Source of the DNA: Mesostigma viride
Taxonomy: Eukaryota > Streptophyta > Mesostigmatophyceae > Mesostigmatales > Mesostigmataceae
Reading direction: 5' to 3'
DNA length: 64,000 nucleotides
Assembly: GCA_009746045.1 (NCBI GenBank)
Contig: RPFO01000003.1
Span: 750,767 to 814,766, forward strand
Positions 22,401 to 32,345 of this stretch are shown piece by piece. The translations under genes were made by a program, and so were the position numbers. Numbering within the stretch: position 1 is the stretch's first letter; each line of letters starts with the position of its first letter. The notes under the pieces are model-generated. The model saw only the letters and a program-made list of their open reading frames with translations, ran no database searches and was not told the origin of the DNA.

Positions 22401-25400
22401 AACCAAGAATGCCAGCCGGGGGAAAGATGTCGACAATATTGCAGGCCGGAAAAAAGGATCATGCGGCGCTGCCATGGCAACAAAACCCAGCAACCCAGCA
22501 ACGCAGCTATGGCGCAACCCAGAAACGAAAACATGCACGACAGCCTGCTTCAATAATGCTTGGATTCCAACAAATGAATAAGTGGGGCTTACTAAAAGAA
22601 ATGACATGCAGAACGCGTGCACTCGCATACCAAAAACAAGCAACAAAGCAACCGACACAGCAAACAAACAAACTAGAAAGAACGCAAGCTACCTACACGT
22701 CGACGTACCTTTGCAGAACTGGACAATGCAGGGCGGGTCGGGGATGCTGCACACAATTAAACAGGCATACACCACAAGCAAAGCAGTAGAAGAATCAGAA
22801 ATTGTAGCTGTGATTCTGAACGGTGCGTTTGCTTTAATTGTGTTTAGCCCGTCAACGAGCTGCTTGTGGACAACTATCTGTCAAAAGCATCCATGTACAT
22901 CCACCGCCATTGCTCACCTCTTTTTTCAGTCTTCGGGGTCGACAATGGCGTTGCACAGTCGAATATGGCTGTCGGGTTGCTAATATCGTTGTCACTTTCG
23001 GCCGATGTCGCGAATACCCGCCGTTGATGCTCGGGTGCAAGGTGCATCCACGGTGTCGGTCTTCCAGGAGGGCTGGAAAGCGCCAACGCAGCACCTGCAA
23101 TTCAAATTCCCTGGTGCTGGTATGCCGACGCGCAAATGGAATGGCGCGGCGCCTAAAAGGCGCCGCGCGCGGGAAAAAAATTGACGCGCCAAACGATATG
23201 GCGCGGCGCCGGGACGGCGCCGCGCTGAAAAATACTTGCAGTCGCAACTGTGACGTGGTGCTGCAGACCACACGGTAGGGAATTCGCAGCGCCATATATG
23301 GCGCCACGCCGACTCCTGACGCCGTGTGGCGCCACATGGACGCGGCGCTGCACACAGCTCGAGCCCATTTTTTCACATTCCTGCTACCTGATTGGATGCC
23401 TGGCGGAGGAAGCTTTTCACGGCGCGACGCCGAGGGGCTGCAAAAACGTATAGGCAAAATTTCTCCGAAATTTAATGAACGAGCGCGACGCGGGGACCAT
23501 GCTAGTGTGCGGAACTGGTGAACCACACCGGTACGGGACAGATTCTTGGCTGATCCTCGTAGTACCTCTCGAACACGTCTAGTAGGCCCCGGTTCAACTC
23601 CCGTCGAAACATTTTTTTTTGGGTTGGTGTGGCAAGCTTATCAAGCAATCCGCAAACCACTACACGGCTGGTAAGATTTAATATAATTAGCAACCTAATA
23701 GCTATATAAAAAATGTTTATGGGCATGGAAATTTTTAATATGTTGATATTAGACTGCAATGAAACGAATATGCAACCTGCCCCCCTATGTTAAATACAAT
23801 AATTATTATTATTATTATTTGTGGCATGATGGTTAGTCGCGGCGATGCTTGTGGTACCCATGTGTGTGTGTGTTGCCAACCAGGATGGGTACAATGCGCT
23901 TCACAGTGCTGCCAAGGGAGGCTGCCTGGAGGTGGTCAAGTACCTCGTGGAAGAGAAGGGGATGAGCTTGGACGGCACAGCCAAGGTGACTTGTCCAGCC
24001 GTGAAGGAAGCTGCCAATCGATGGGATTCCCTGCTTTAACTAGCAGCTTTTGATGGTGTCGGGGTTCCACAGCGCCTCTCAGAATATCGGCTTTTCGTAG
24101 TGGAGGTGATAAACTCTTTATCCTGACATGGTATGTGATATTGAGCAGTCGGACACAATCTCTTTTAAGGCATCACAGTAACTTTGTCGCACACCAATAT
24201 GTTGTCTGGCTGGGAACACCTGACCTGTGGGATGCATGGGTAGCTTGGAAAGCATTCAAGACACCTTGCCCTTGCTTCAGTGGTTTTGTGGTCTAGCCTG
24301 CACGGCTATGCACCTCCCTTTGGGGCTCGAGCAGTTTTGTTGGAATTGCACCATGTTGTGTTTTCTGGTGTACGCAACAGTCAATAACCTGGGCACTCAG
24401 GTGGCACCAGGGATTCATCCAGGGAGCAAAGCCCAGGCGATCCTGGTTAGGGCTCTCTTTTTCCAGTGACAAGTGGCAAATTCAGTGATGTGGCCAGAAT
24501 TTAGGGTTGTTTTGGCATCGGATGAAGGTGACCCGTACACTGACCTGTTTGTCTTTAATGCTTTGTATGGGGGGGGGCAGTATTGGGGGCGGTATTCGAT
24601 AACATTGCAGCACAGCATACAGTAGTAAGGCGACATCCTGTCCTGGTCATACAGGAAGGAGATATCGAAACCTTCCGACCCCTGGGTGTGTCCAACTTTG
24701 TTGTTCCCTGGGGCAGGGTGTTGTGCACACACTGCCTGGGGAATATAGCACTAGCCCGCAGTTTTTCTGTAAGCAAGGCAGGATGGTTCCGGCATGGGAT
24801 GCCACACTGCCACGAATCTTTGAGTGAAAGCTTCTTTTGGAGGTGATGTATTCCCTCTCTTGCAGAAGCATGTGCCTGTGTGCATTCGCGGGATAAGCAC
24901 TTGAAGATTAGTGGGCTGGTCCCTAAGAGACTTGTTTCCCTGCACACGCCAGGTCGCATTCACAACATGCAGCAACTGCCTCAACCACATTTCAAAATCT
25001 CAACGCCTTGCAATCATTTATTTGGGTTGCTGCTGGTCATGGGCTTGCGTCGTTCCCACGCTGCTGGTCAAATGTTTGCATGTGATGTGTTTTTCGGAGC
25101 AGGACGGGGATCTTGCGCTTCATGTCGCTGCCATGTTCGGCAACCTGGATGTGGTCCAGTATCTGGTGGAGGACAGGGGGATGAGCATAAATACTAGACG
25201 GCAGGTAAGTGATGGTACCTATGAGGGCTGTCTCTTTGTCTCCTGGATGCAATCAAAGTGTGGCCAGTTGTTATTTTGAACGAAGGGAATTATAGAAGCG
25301 GATGGGGTCTGACTGTTTTGTGGAGGGTTAACTGCTTCTAGTGCTTTTTCCTGTTGCCTTGTAGGTTAACTTGTATTTTGGAATCCTTTTAGGGGACTGG

Positions 25401-28400
25401 AGCTACTGCTGGAGTTTTGGGTAGGTTTTTCCGCTTTTATTGGATACATGAGCCGCTCTTTGGTCCTTAGTATTTCTATTTGGCTGTAAAAGTTATGGGC
25501 GATAATGCCTCAGTTTTGAGCGGTGTTTCTGTCCTGTAGCCACTGTCGGACCAAGCATGCCAAGTCAGCCAAGACGATGAATCTCTGGCATGTGAACAGT
25601 GGCATAATTGCGCAGGTATGCAAAGCCTAGTTTTGATGGCGGAACTAGTTATTTATGAGGGATGTCTCGCTCGCAAGGTATCGGTCCATTTGTCGTACCT
25701 TGCTTCATTGCGGTTTGCTTGCCATCCGCAGTCCTGACAGAATGCCTTGTGTGATAGGCATGCCACGCGGGCCAGGCCCTGCCGTGTGAGTCATGTACTT
25801 GGCACATGGAAAGTCTTTGGAGAACCAGCAATGGCCAGGGCATCCCGTTTATATCAACACCTTGGCTCTCTTCTGCTGCTGCCGCAAGGAATTTGCATCC
25901 GCAGTTTGTAAATAGTGCTTCACAGGACCATACTGGCTCTATCTTGTTACTTTGTCAGTTTTGAAGTACATTTTATATCTGGTGTCTCCCTTGACGTTCA
26001 CAGCAGCCGCGGTGACACATTGGGGTGGTGCTGGTCATGGGTTTGCGCTTCTCGTCTTGCGCAAATAGGGTGGGCAGAACGCGCTGCATTTTGCTGCTAC
26101 AGGAGGCCACTTGGAGGTGGTCAAATACCTGGTGGAGGACCGGGGAATGAGCCTGAATGGCAAATATGAGGCGAGTGTTCTTGTCCTGATGGGAAATATA
26201 GTAATAGCAATCCAGCTGCGATACCCTGAGTCCGGCTCGTTGATTTTTTGCTTTGTTCTTGGTTGTGTCTTTTGGAATCTTGGGCTAGCTGGAAGCAAAA
26301 AGTGCTGTTATTCATCAGATACCTTTGCTAGCGAGCGCGTTAGTAATCAAGGATCGAATAGTGTGCTTTCTCTGTCACACAGTGGCTCTAGGAATAAGGC
26401 ATTGTTTGTTATTCTCAAGTCTGCTACGGACACTGTCAGGCCATCGTTTCTCTTATTCATCTGCATTCTGATGATAATGTTTCGAATCTATTGAAAGAGG
26501 GTTCTTTAGTTGACAGGTTGGTTTATATCTTTTGTCGAGTCCTGGGTGCTCATATAATCAGCCACTGGTGGATTCTACCCTGAGCTTACTTCTCACGTCT
26601 GTCTATCCGGAGTGCAGCAGCTTGTCTATGGCGAGGTGCGTACACCGCTTGGGGGGCACCCGACCTTCCCTTGGGTGACCTTCTGAACTAGCATGTGCTG
26701 CCACTGCGTTGTCTGCTGGGCTCGGTAGCAGTCTGTTGGCATGGCAGCATGTTGCAATCCCCGATGCATTCAATTTGTGCTCCGTATCTAACATGGACAG
26801 AGAGGTGGCACCAAAGATTTTCCCTGAACATGCTGGTGGATGGCCCTATAAATACATTCTGGTAGATCGGATTCTTTGAAAAGCGTCAAGAATGCAAGGT
26901 ACGAGAAACACTGCCACAGGCTGGGATTGCCGCTATATCTTGTTCCCGCCAACCTAACGGATAATAAACATTTGAAAAAACATAGGAGATTTTGCGGGCT
27001 GGCCTGTTGTGGTTGGCCACGCATGTAATTCGCCGTGAAGTAAGCGTGAGGGTGCACGCTGGATACATCGGATGATATCGTCCAAGATTGGATGCCTGTG
27101 GTGCTCGATACATCATTTGCTGAATAGGTTGACAAGATGATCACCTCATGCTCGCTTGGGGTTGAGTGCATGCCTGCCAGTCACAGCCCCAGTACACTGT
27201 CATGGATATCCATGGAGAGCCCGTTTAGCATCATACTGTGGCCTCATGTTCGTGTCAGCCACATCCGGCCCTGCCATGCCATTCTCACACTTGGCAATCC
27301 CTTACAGCACCAGCTGTGGCTAGCGCAGCCCGTTGCCGCAGTGCTGCTGCTGCAACCAGGTTTGGCCTCCAGTCAGGATGGGGAAAGAAACGTTTTGCAG
27401 CATTATTGCCATACCATCCTCTACCCTCTTATGTTGTCTGCTCTTTTAAGCATGCATGCATCTCGCCTCCAGTAACTCACTTAGCTTTGAGTAGTAAGCT
27501 TTTCTATGCTGCGTATCATTAAATATGCCAAAATTTAATTAAATATGCTTATCATGAAATATGCTTATCATTACTTAACTTTGAGTAGTAAACTTTTCTA
27601 TGCTGCGTATCATGGGCTTGCATCCTCCTTGATGTGTGAAACAGCATGGGCGCCTCTCACTCTTTCTCGCTGCTTGGTACGGCCGCCTGGGAGTGGTCAA
27701 GTACCTGGTGGAGGACAAGGGGATCAGCCTGGACAGCACAATATTTGTGAGGGCTCTTGCCCATGAGGCAATCATTAAGTAATGCCTAGGGCAGTCCAGC
27801 TGCGTAGTTGCCTGGGTGTGCCGTAGCCTAGCCCCTTGGCTTCTCTGTTTATCTATAAGACAGATTATCAGTTTCGCCTGGCACTTTCACCAAACATGCC
27901 ACTAAATCCATTCGCTGTCCACCGCTACTGGTTGTGAGCAGAGTTTTCTTTCAAGCATTGTTGTTGCCTGGCCCCTCTGTGACTCTAGGAGCCAGGCATG
28001 CGTTTATTGCTTCCTTCCCCTGCTAAGGATCCTACCAGGCAGCGAATTTCTCACTTACACTGCACCCTATATTGCTGATGAGTAAGTGGGTTAATCTAGG
28101 ATTTGGCTGAGCACTTGTGATTAGCCAGATGTTCTCTACCCTGAGCTTCTACATACTTTTAACACCCACATCGCCCTGCCTGGATAGCAGCACTTGCTCT
28201 GTGGTGGGATGCGTACATTAATTGAGAAGCGCCTCGCTCATTCTTGGGTGATGTTCCAACGTAGCCCTGTGCTGCCGCAGCGGCTCCCTCTGGGCTTTGG
28301 GCTTGGTAGCAGTTTGGACAATAATTCAGCACGGACTTCCTGGCACCGTGACGATGATGAATGTGAAGTCAGCAGTACATGTTTATGCGCCTAAGGATTT

Positions 28401-31400
28401 GGGAGAGCAGCCTGGGCGATTTTTTACTGTCTGATTGCAAAATGGCCACACCCGCTTGCATAAAGAACCAAGGATTCTGGCTCGTTCTTGGATGGAATGA
28501 AGGTAACTAACAGCCTCCTGTATGGTATGTATATTGTATGCCGATCTCTTGTTGGAGCACATTGCGGCAAGCACTGTCTTGTTCTGGGACCGTGGAATGC
28601 AACAGACTTACCAGTCATGGGCGTGTCCAGCTTCTTTTGTCCCTTGACCCAGTCTGGGAGATGTATCCTAGGGCCTACGGCGCCACCGTTACGCTCCCGC
28701 AGGCCTTGTGTTCTTAGTTGTCACATTTGCTCATCTTGTCCATTGATATTCTTCATAACATAGGTAAATGCTGGTCACAAAATGTAAAGCGATATGGGCT
28801 GGAAATGCAAGTTCATCGAGTCTTCCCTCTCCATCGATCCTGTCGAGGAATGCGTTGTTTTGGAGAGTCGTTCCTCAACTGCACCGGCTTGCTATCTAAT
28901 CCCCCCTGCAGGAATGGAAATCCATGGCTACAATCCAGGTTTGGCCTGTGGCTTTATGTGGATGTTTTCGCCCTTCTTGACGATGTGATTGCAGACCGCT
29001 GGTGTTTGCCTCCATGAATGGTAGTGATTCTGCAAGATGACTGGTCGTGGTGTGCGTTTCTCTGTGTGTGGAACAGGATGGGCGCACTGCACTCGACTGT
29101 GCTGCTGTGCGAGGCCACCTTGAGCTGGTCAAGTATTTGGTGGAGGACAGGAGGATGAGCCTGGATGCTAAAAGCAAGGTACTTCCTTACACGCCTTGCT
29201 TCGAATGTCCTTGGTTTTACTTGATCGGGTGTGATGGGCAATTTTCGCCAGTGATGTTACTCAAGGAACGAGTAATGTTAGTTTCAGCCATGAGCCAGCC
29301 ATTTTGGCTATGTAATGTGGCCCAGGATGTGGACTTTGAGCTCGGGGAAGGTCGGTCTTTCTCTTGCTCAACCGACGCCAGAATGTGTTACGGCCGAAAA
29401 ATTTGATATGTTCTGACACGGGCCGACTTGGGGCACAGCTATGGTTTGGCTTTTACGGCGTTAGTGCACCAAGGTTACCAAGTACCTCGGTCACTAATTG
29501 GTTCACCAGCTGGTGCGGCACCTTGGCGGCACTGATGGCAGAGTGCCCTTTCGTCGGGGCACCTAGCCTAGTGGGCAGCAGGGAGTTCTGTTAGTGGGAG
29601 GCCTGAAGCAGACCGTGATTGCCAAGTGAAGGAATGAACTGCGACCAGCAAATGCTAGCATAGCAATAAGTAGCAATAACATCCTAGATTCCGCTAGCTG
29701 GAATTCCAGGCTCTGTCCTATGAAATGGTTAATATTTTCTTGTATTTTTTGTACTTAGGAAGCTGGTTGTTCGTTTGACAACCTTGCAGCCGGCAGTATC
29801 CTGTTCAGAGATTGTTGGCGTGGAAAGTCAAGATCATGCCGACCCTGGGTGTGTTCAGCTGCTTTTGGTTCCTTGCGTCCTGAACTCGCTGTCTAGGGCT
29901 CCTGAGGTGGGTGTTGTACATGCTGTACTATCAATCAGGGTTGAGATGGGTCTTGGACGTACTGCCTTGGCATAGCACCATAAGTTCAGAAATTTTGTTG
30001 TGGCCTTTGTCTGTCTGTTGCGCCCGTTTGTTAATTACATGACTACCAACTCGTCTTTCCATGCATCTTATGAGGGGCATCCTAACCGCCTTGCTTTGAA
30101 GGCTCTCACGTTTGCTCCAGCAGCTTGTAAGCAAGTGCCACTTTCACACTGGAATCGAGTAAGAGATGTCAAAAAACCTGTTAAGCCTTTGGCTCTGTGC
30201 TATCGTTTGTCTAATTGGCACCTTTTTGTTTGTAATATGCTGGATGATGATGATTTCAAATGGTCGTGGTCGTGACTTCACGTGTTTCCTTCTTGTGCCC
30301 AACAGGATGGTGCCAATGTACTTCTTCTTGCTGCACGGGTTGGCCACCTGGAGCTGGTCAAGTACCTGGTGGAGGACCGGGGAATGAGCCTGAGCAGCAA
30401 GGACAATGTGAGTGCTATTGGCCGCTTGGAAAGGTGCACTGATGACTTGCTACTGGCTTGCTGGCTTCAGAGATCAGGGCTTGATGTCTGTCTGTCACTT
30501 GGACTGGACCCCCGTAACACACCTCCTCATTTCGCTGGAAAGATTGTGGATCTGTGTGTGGCATTGCTAAATTGTAACGATGGATATTTCTGCCTTTTTG
30601 CGTGTTTGACTTTTCAGCAGCCCAGTTTCGGCTACGTGCGGCTGTGTCCATGCATGCATTAACTCCATGGGTCTGCTTGTTGTTTTCGGAATTCCCCTTT
30701 GTGCGACTCAGCATGGGTGCGACGCACTTGTTAAGGCTTGCTTAAATGGTCACATGGAGGTGGTCGCATACCTGATCAGCCAGGGGATGAATTTTCAAGT
30801 CGCCAAGGGCATGGTAAGTGCCCAACACTTTGTTGTTATGGCTACTGCTATGCTTTTCATAACGTGCCAGCGCTTGTGTTTTGCATAGTATAAAACTTGC
30901 GTCGAGATTTGGCCACAACACAATGCTAGGGTACAAGTCAACCCCTTAGATGTAGTTACCGAGGGGGGGAGTGACTTGCAAGCTTTTCAAGAATGCTCTC
31001 TTGCATGGATGCCAGAGAGATGCTGGGAATATAGTAGTATATAAGTATAGTATACATTAAAAATTATGATTGCTTACTTCAGAGTGAAGGCACCCAATGA
31101 AACAGAAACAAATCATAGTATATATGCCGTATTGGTAGCAATAATGCCGAAGTTGGGGGGAAAGTTGAGCATGCTGCACTAGGGCCTTTGGGCGGAGTTG
31201 GTCATGATACCGAATCTTGCGCGGGTGGCGCCTGCCACCTTCATGTACTATGACATCATACCTGTTGCTCTCCCCTCCATGGATGCATTTTACTTCAGTG
31301 ATGGCATCACCCACCAGCTTGGCCGGGCACTGGCTGCCTATAACACCTCGGAGAGAAGCCAGCTGGGCAGGCTGCACGGCTTCCATGTAGTCAGCATGCG

Positions 31401-32345
31401 CTGATCAAGGTTTTAGTTGGGCCTTGGCTGCGTACCTTATGTCCGTTTGGGGTAGAGCCCTCTCCATGTGTAGTTCAGCAAAAAGGGGGCAGGGATAAAG
31501 GCCCATTGGCCTAGCCATGTGAGTTCCGTGGGTATTTGTGATCTCCTTGCAGTGATATTCTCTGTCAGGAAGGCGCGCCGCTCATTCCTTTAGAACTATT
31601 AGAGTTGCTTCATGCTTGGAAATGCATGTTCCTGTGGCCATAACTTACCGGTACAACTTGTGCCAAAAGTTGTAGTGTTGGAGAATCTCCTGTTTCCTGA
31701 TCCATCCTGCTGAGGATCTTTGTGATGCATATGGATATTGAGCTGGGCAACCCAAAATTGGGTATGTGCATGTGCTGGGCCCTTCCTGATGCTGCTTCCC
31801 GTGTGTTACGGTAGCATGTAACGGTAGCATGTCACGGTAGCATGTTTCGGTAGCATGTTACAGTAGCATGTTACGGTAGCATGTCACGGTAGCATGTCAC
31901 GGTAGCATATTGCAGTAGCATGTTACGGTAGCATAGTACGATAACATGGCACACCGTGTGACATGGATTCATTCAGATTCCATTCCCTATCTGCATCCAA
32001 AACTCGTGCAGATCCTCACAATTTTTCCGTTCTTGCTCCCTCCGGACACTACTAGCAGTTTCTTCTCTGTATTTTCGAGGCTTTTCCCGCATAACTTTGC
32101 AATATTGTTCTCAGCTAAGCAAATGCTGTCCTTCTCATGTCAAACAGGGAGTGCGGTGGAGACTGCTGGGCTTCATGCTCGCCATGGCCAAAGTATTCGC
32201 CCCCGCGAGAAGGACGCGTTCGCCTGCCGCGTCTGCACGCCGGGCACGCACACCTGCCCGCGACCAATACGTGCAAGCGTTGCTGTGGGGTCTCCTTGTG
32301 CCGGCCATCGTCATCATGCTGGTTATGATGAATGAGTTCGCATAA
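14904..32345 (+). CDS. Locus B: U-box / non-RD kinase / nine ankyrin exons / C-terminal membrane anchor
   Basis: Eleven phase-0 exons: 14904-16415, 17178-17276, 17595-17696, 23884-23985, 25103-25204, 26069-26170, 27645-27746, 29077-29178, 30306-30407, 30712-30813 and 32148-32345. The predicted protein is about 874 residues: U-box, kinase domain, proline/alanine-rich tail with three 34-residue repeats, nine ankyrin repeats, basic linker, one C-terminal transmembrane helix. U-box domains recruit E2 enzymes, so a membrane-anchored E3 ligase with a kinase module and an ankyrin binding surface is the natural reading. A tail-anchored topology would leave the U-box, kinase and ankyrins in the cytosol. 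Intron 17697-23883 is 6.2 kb because of inserted repeats. The intron after 26170 starts with GC. I know of no named family with this domain order. Exons are well supported, and full-length splicing is inferred. Confidence 0.8.
16053..16358 (+). repeat. Three 102-bp tandem repeats coding the tail of the locus B kinase exon
   Basis: Units begin at 16053, 16155 and 16257, each starting AAGGCA(G/C)C and encoding K-A-P-(K/E)-T-S-L-E followed by ACPKT-like and alanine/valine-rich sequence. The 102-bp period keeps the frame. Loci A and C have only one related segment (SLQDWL...CPKT), so B has expanded this linker. Probably disordered spacer between kinase and ankyrin domain. Confidence 0.85.
17178..17276 (+). 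CDS. Locus B exon 2: first ankyrin-like repeat (99 nt)
   Basis: Acceptor AATGACAG, donor GTACAT, phase 0, 33 codons beginning DLPRSFLQAAEEGRMDAVRH. Almost identical to locus C exon 49230-49328. Confidence 0.87.
17595..17696 (+). CDS. Locus B exon 3: single ankyrin repeat
   Basis: 102 nt, phase 0. Acceptor AATCGCAG, donor GTAAAT. Peptide begins NERNALLLAANKGHPEVVKF and ends RMSLGASDK. The following intron is the 6.2-kb repeat-filled one. Confidence 0.87.
17802..18003 (+). repeat. Interstitial telomere-like block: about 80-bp tandem units carrying TTTAGGG runs
   Basis: Three copies of a unit containing TTTGCCTGGCAGGACTACGC. The first two end in (TTTAGGG)4 at 17854-17881 and (TTTAGGG)3 at 17934-17954. 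The third lacks the run. TTTAGGG is the plant-type telomere repeat, also found in many green algae and stramenopiles. This is intronic, not a chromosome end. Confidence 0.9.
18086..18406 (+). repeat. 20-bp minisatellite, about 16 units
   Basis: Unit AGCATCGATAACACCACTAC with alternation of ACC/AAC and CTAC/CTGC at two positions, in the large intron of locus B. The variants are interspersed in a non-random order, as expected for unequal exchange. Each unit contains ATCGAT. Confidence 0.95.
19147..23600. repeat. Large inverted repeat (arms about 1.35 kb, loop 26 bp)
   Basis: The right arm, 22252-23600 (1349 bp), is the reverse complement of the left arm, 19147-22225, once a 1.72-kb insertion and its 4-bp target duplication are removed from the left arm (1355 bp remaining). 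The arms end in GAGTTGAACCGG and CCGGTTCAACTC. The centre is GC-rich (CCGCCGCCGCC...GGCCGGCC) around a T-rich loop, 22226-22251. Arm translations differ by only a few residues over about 150, so the duplication is recent or is being homogenised. ORFs in the arms look like nothing I know. A foldback-type element, or a locus yielding long hairpin RNA, are the two readings. It lies in sense-strand intron 17697-23883 of locus B. Confidence 0.93.
19276..20995. mobile_element. TTAA-flanked DNA transposon, piggyBac-like, non-autonomous
   Basis: TTAA at 19272-19275 and 20996-20999 flank a 1720-bp unit with perfect 14-bp terminal inverted repeats CACGTCGTTTGTAA. The undisturbed sister arm of the large inverted repeat has a single TTAA at the same point, which confirms target duplication. 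Just inside both ends are palindromes ACTCAGTCCTAAAAATAGGACTGAGT (written with the loop A5T; 26 bp at 19291-19316 and related copies at 20930-20976). A duplicated TTAA target is the hallmark of the piggyBac superfamily. No transposase is recognisable, and the longest ORF (130 codons, minus, 20009-20401) has no features I know. Confidence 0.85.
23884..23985 (+). CDS. Locus B exon 4: single ankyrin repeat
   Basis: 102 nt, phase 0. Acceptor CAACCAG, donor GTGACT. Peptide begins DGYNALHSAAKGGCLEVVKY and ends GMSLDGTAK. An (ATT)n run at 23798-23820 lies just upstream in the intron. Confidence 0.87.
25103..25204 (+). CDS. Locus B exon 5: single ankyrin repeat
   Basis: 102 nt, phase 0. Acceptor CGGAGCAG, donor GTAAGT. 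Peptide begins DGDLALHVAAMFGNLDVVQY and ends GMSINTRRQ. Resembles locus C exon 51740 (HLDVVQYLVED). Confidence 0.87.
26069..26170 (+). CDS. Locus B exon 6: single ankyrin repeat with GC donor
   Basis: 102 nt, phase 0. Acceptor CAAATAG. The donor is GCGAGT instead of GTGAGT. Peptide begins GGQNALHFAATGGHLEVVKY and ends GMSLNGKYE. GC-AG introns are a known minor class and often spliced less efficiently, so this exon is a candidate for alternative use. Confidence 0.85.
27645..27746 (+). CDS. Locus B exon 7: single ankyrin repeat
   Basis: 102 nt, phase 0. Acceptor GAAACAG, donor GTGAGG. Peptide begins HGRLSLFLAAWYGRLGVVKY and ends GISLDSTIF. It departs from consensus at several positions (RLSLFL for NALHxA). 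A direct duplication of TGAGTAGTAA(G/A)CTTTTCTAT lies at 27489-27508 and about 27582-27601 just upstream. Confidence 0.83.
29077..29178 (+). CDS. Locus B exon 8: single ankyrin repeat
   Basis: 102 nt, phase 0. Acceptor TGGAACAG, donor GTACTT. Peptide begins DGRTALDCAAVRGHLELVKY and ends RMSLDAKSK. Its flanks resemble those of locus C exon 56032. Confidence 0.87.
30306..30407 (+). CDS. Locus B exon 9: single ankyrin repeat
   Basis: 102 nt, phase 0. Acceptor CCAACAG, donor GTGAGT. Peptide begins DGANVLLLAARVGHLELVKY and ends GMSLSSKDN. Counterpart of locus A exon 3620-3721. Confidence 0.88.
30712..30813 (+). CDS. Locus B exon 10: ninth ankyrin repeat
   Basis: 102 nt, phase 0. Acceptor GACTCAG, donor GTAAGT. 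Peptide begins HGCDALVKACLNGHMEVVAY and ends GMNFQVAKGM. It is the most divergent repeat of the locus (VAYLISQG instead of VKYLVEDRG), as expected for a capping repeat. Confidence 0.85.
31803..31945 (+). repeat. 13-bp minisatellite (CGGTAGCATGTNA), about 11 units
   Basis: Eleven degenerate units of the form GTNACGGTAGCAT in the last intron of locus B, about 200 bp before the membrane-anchor exon. Three positions vary between units. Confidence 0.9.
32148..32345 (+). CDS. Locus B exon 11: C-terminal membrane-anchor exon
   Basis: Acceptor TCAAACAG, phase 0, 65 codons plus stop. The peptide has a basic, alanine/arginine-rich stretch (RRTRSPAASARRARTPAR) and then a hydrophobic segment (ALLWGLLVPAIVIMLVMM) ending NEFA. 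It is homologous to locus C exon 58620-58826 (shared RTPAR, LW, and a hydrophobic IVIM/LVIM core). The sequence after the stop codon is also shared (GAGTGAGT, CTGTC(G/-)TCCCAGTC, TGATTA, CTGGCC(A/G)TTCAATA). This predicts a tail-anchored protein with the ankyrins on the cytosolic side. It is the only hydrophobic segment in the predicted protein. Confidence 0.8.
   Translation, partial: GVRWRLLGFMLAMAKVFAPARRTRSPAASARRARTPARDQYVQALLWGLLVPAIVIMLVMMNEFA

Noticed and set aside
20954-23526. Matching ORFs of 130-220 codons in both arms of the large inverted repeat
   Set aside because: They mirror each other because the arms are inverted copies; the sequences are low-complexity Arg/Ala/Cys-rich with no known motif.
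23560-23620. GGTTCAACTCC followed by a T run, resembling a tRNA T-arm and Pol III terminator
   Set aside because: The flanking stem does not pair and no D-arm or anticodon arm can be placed upstream.
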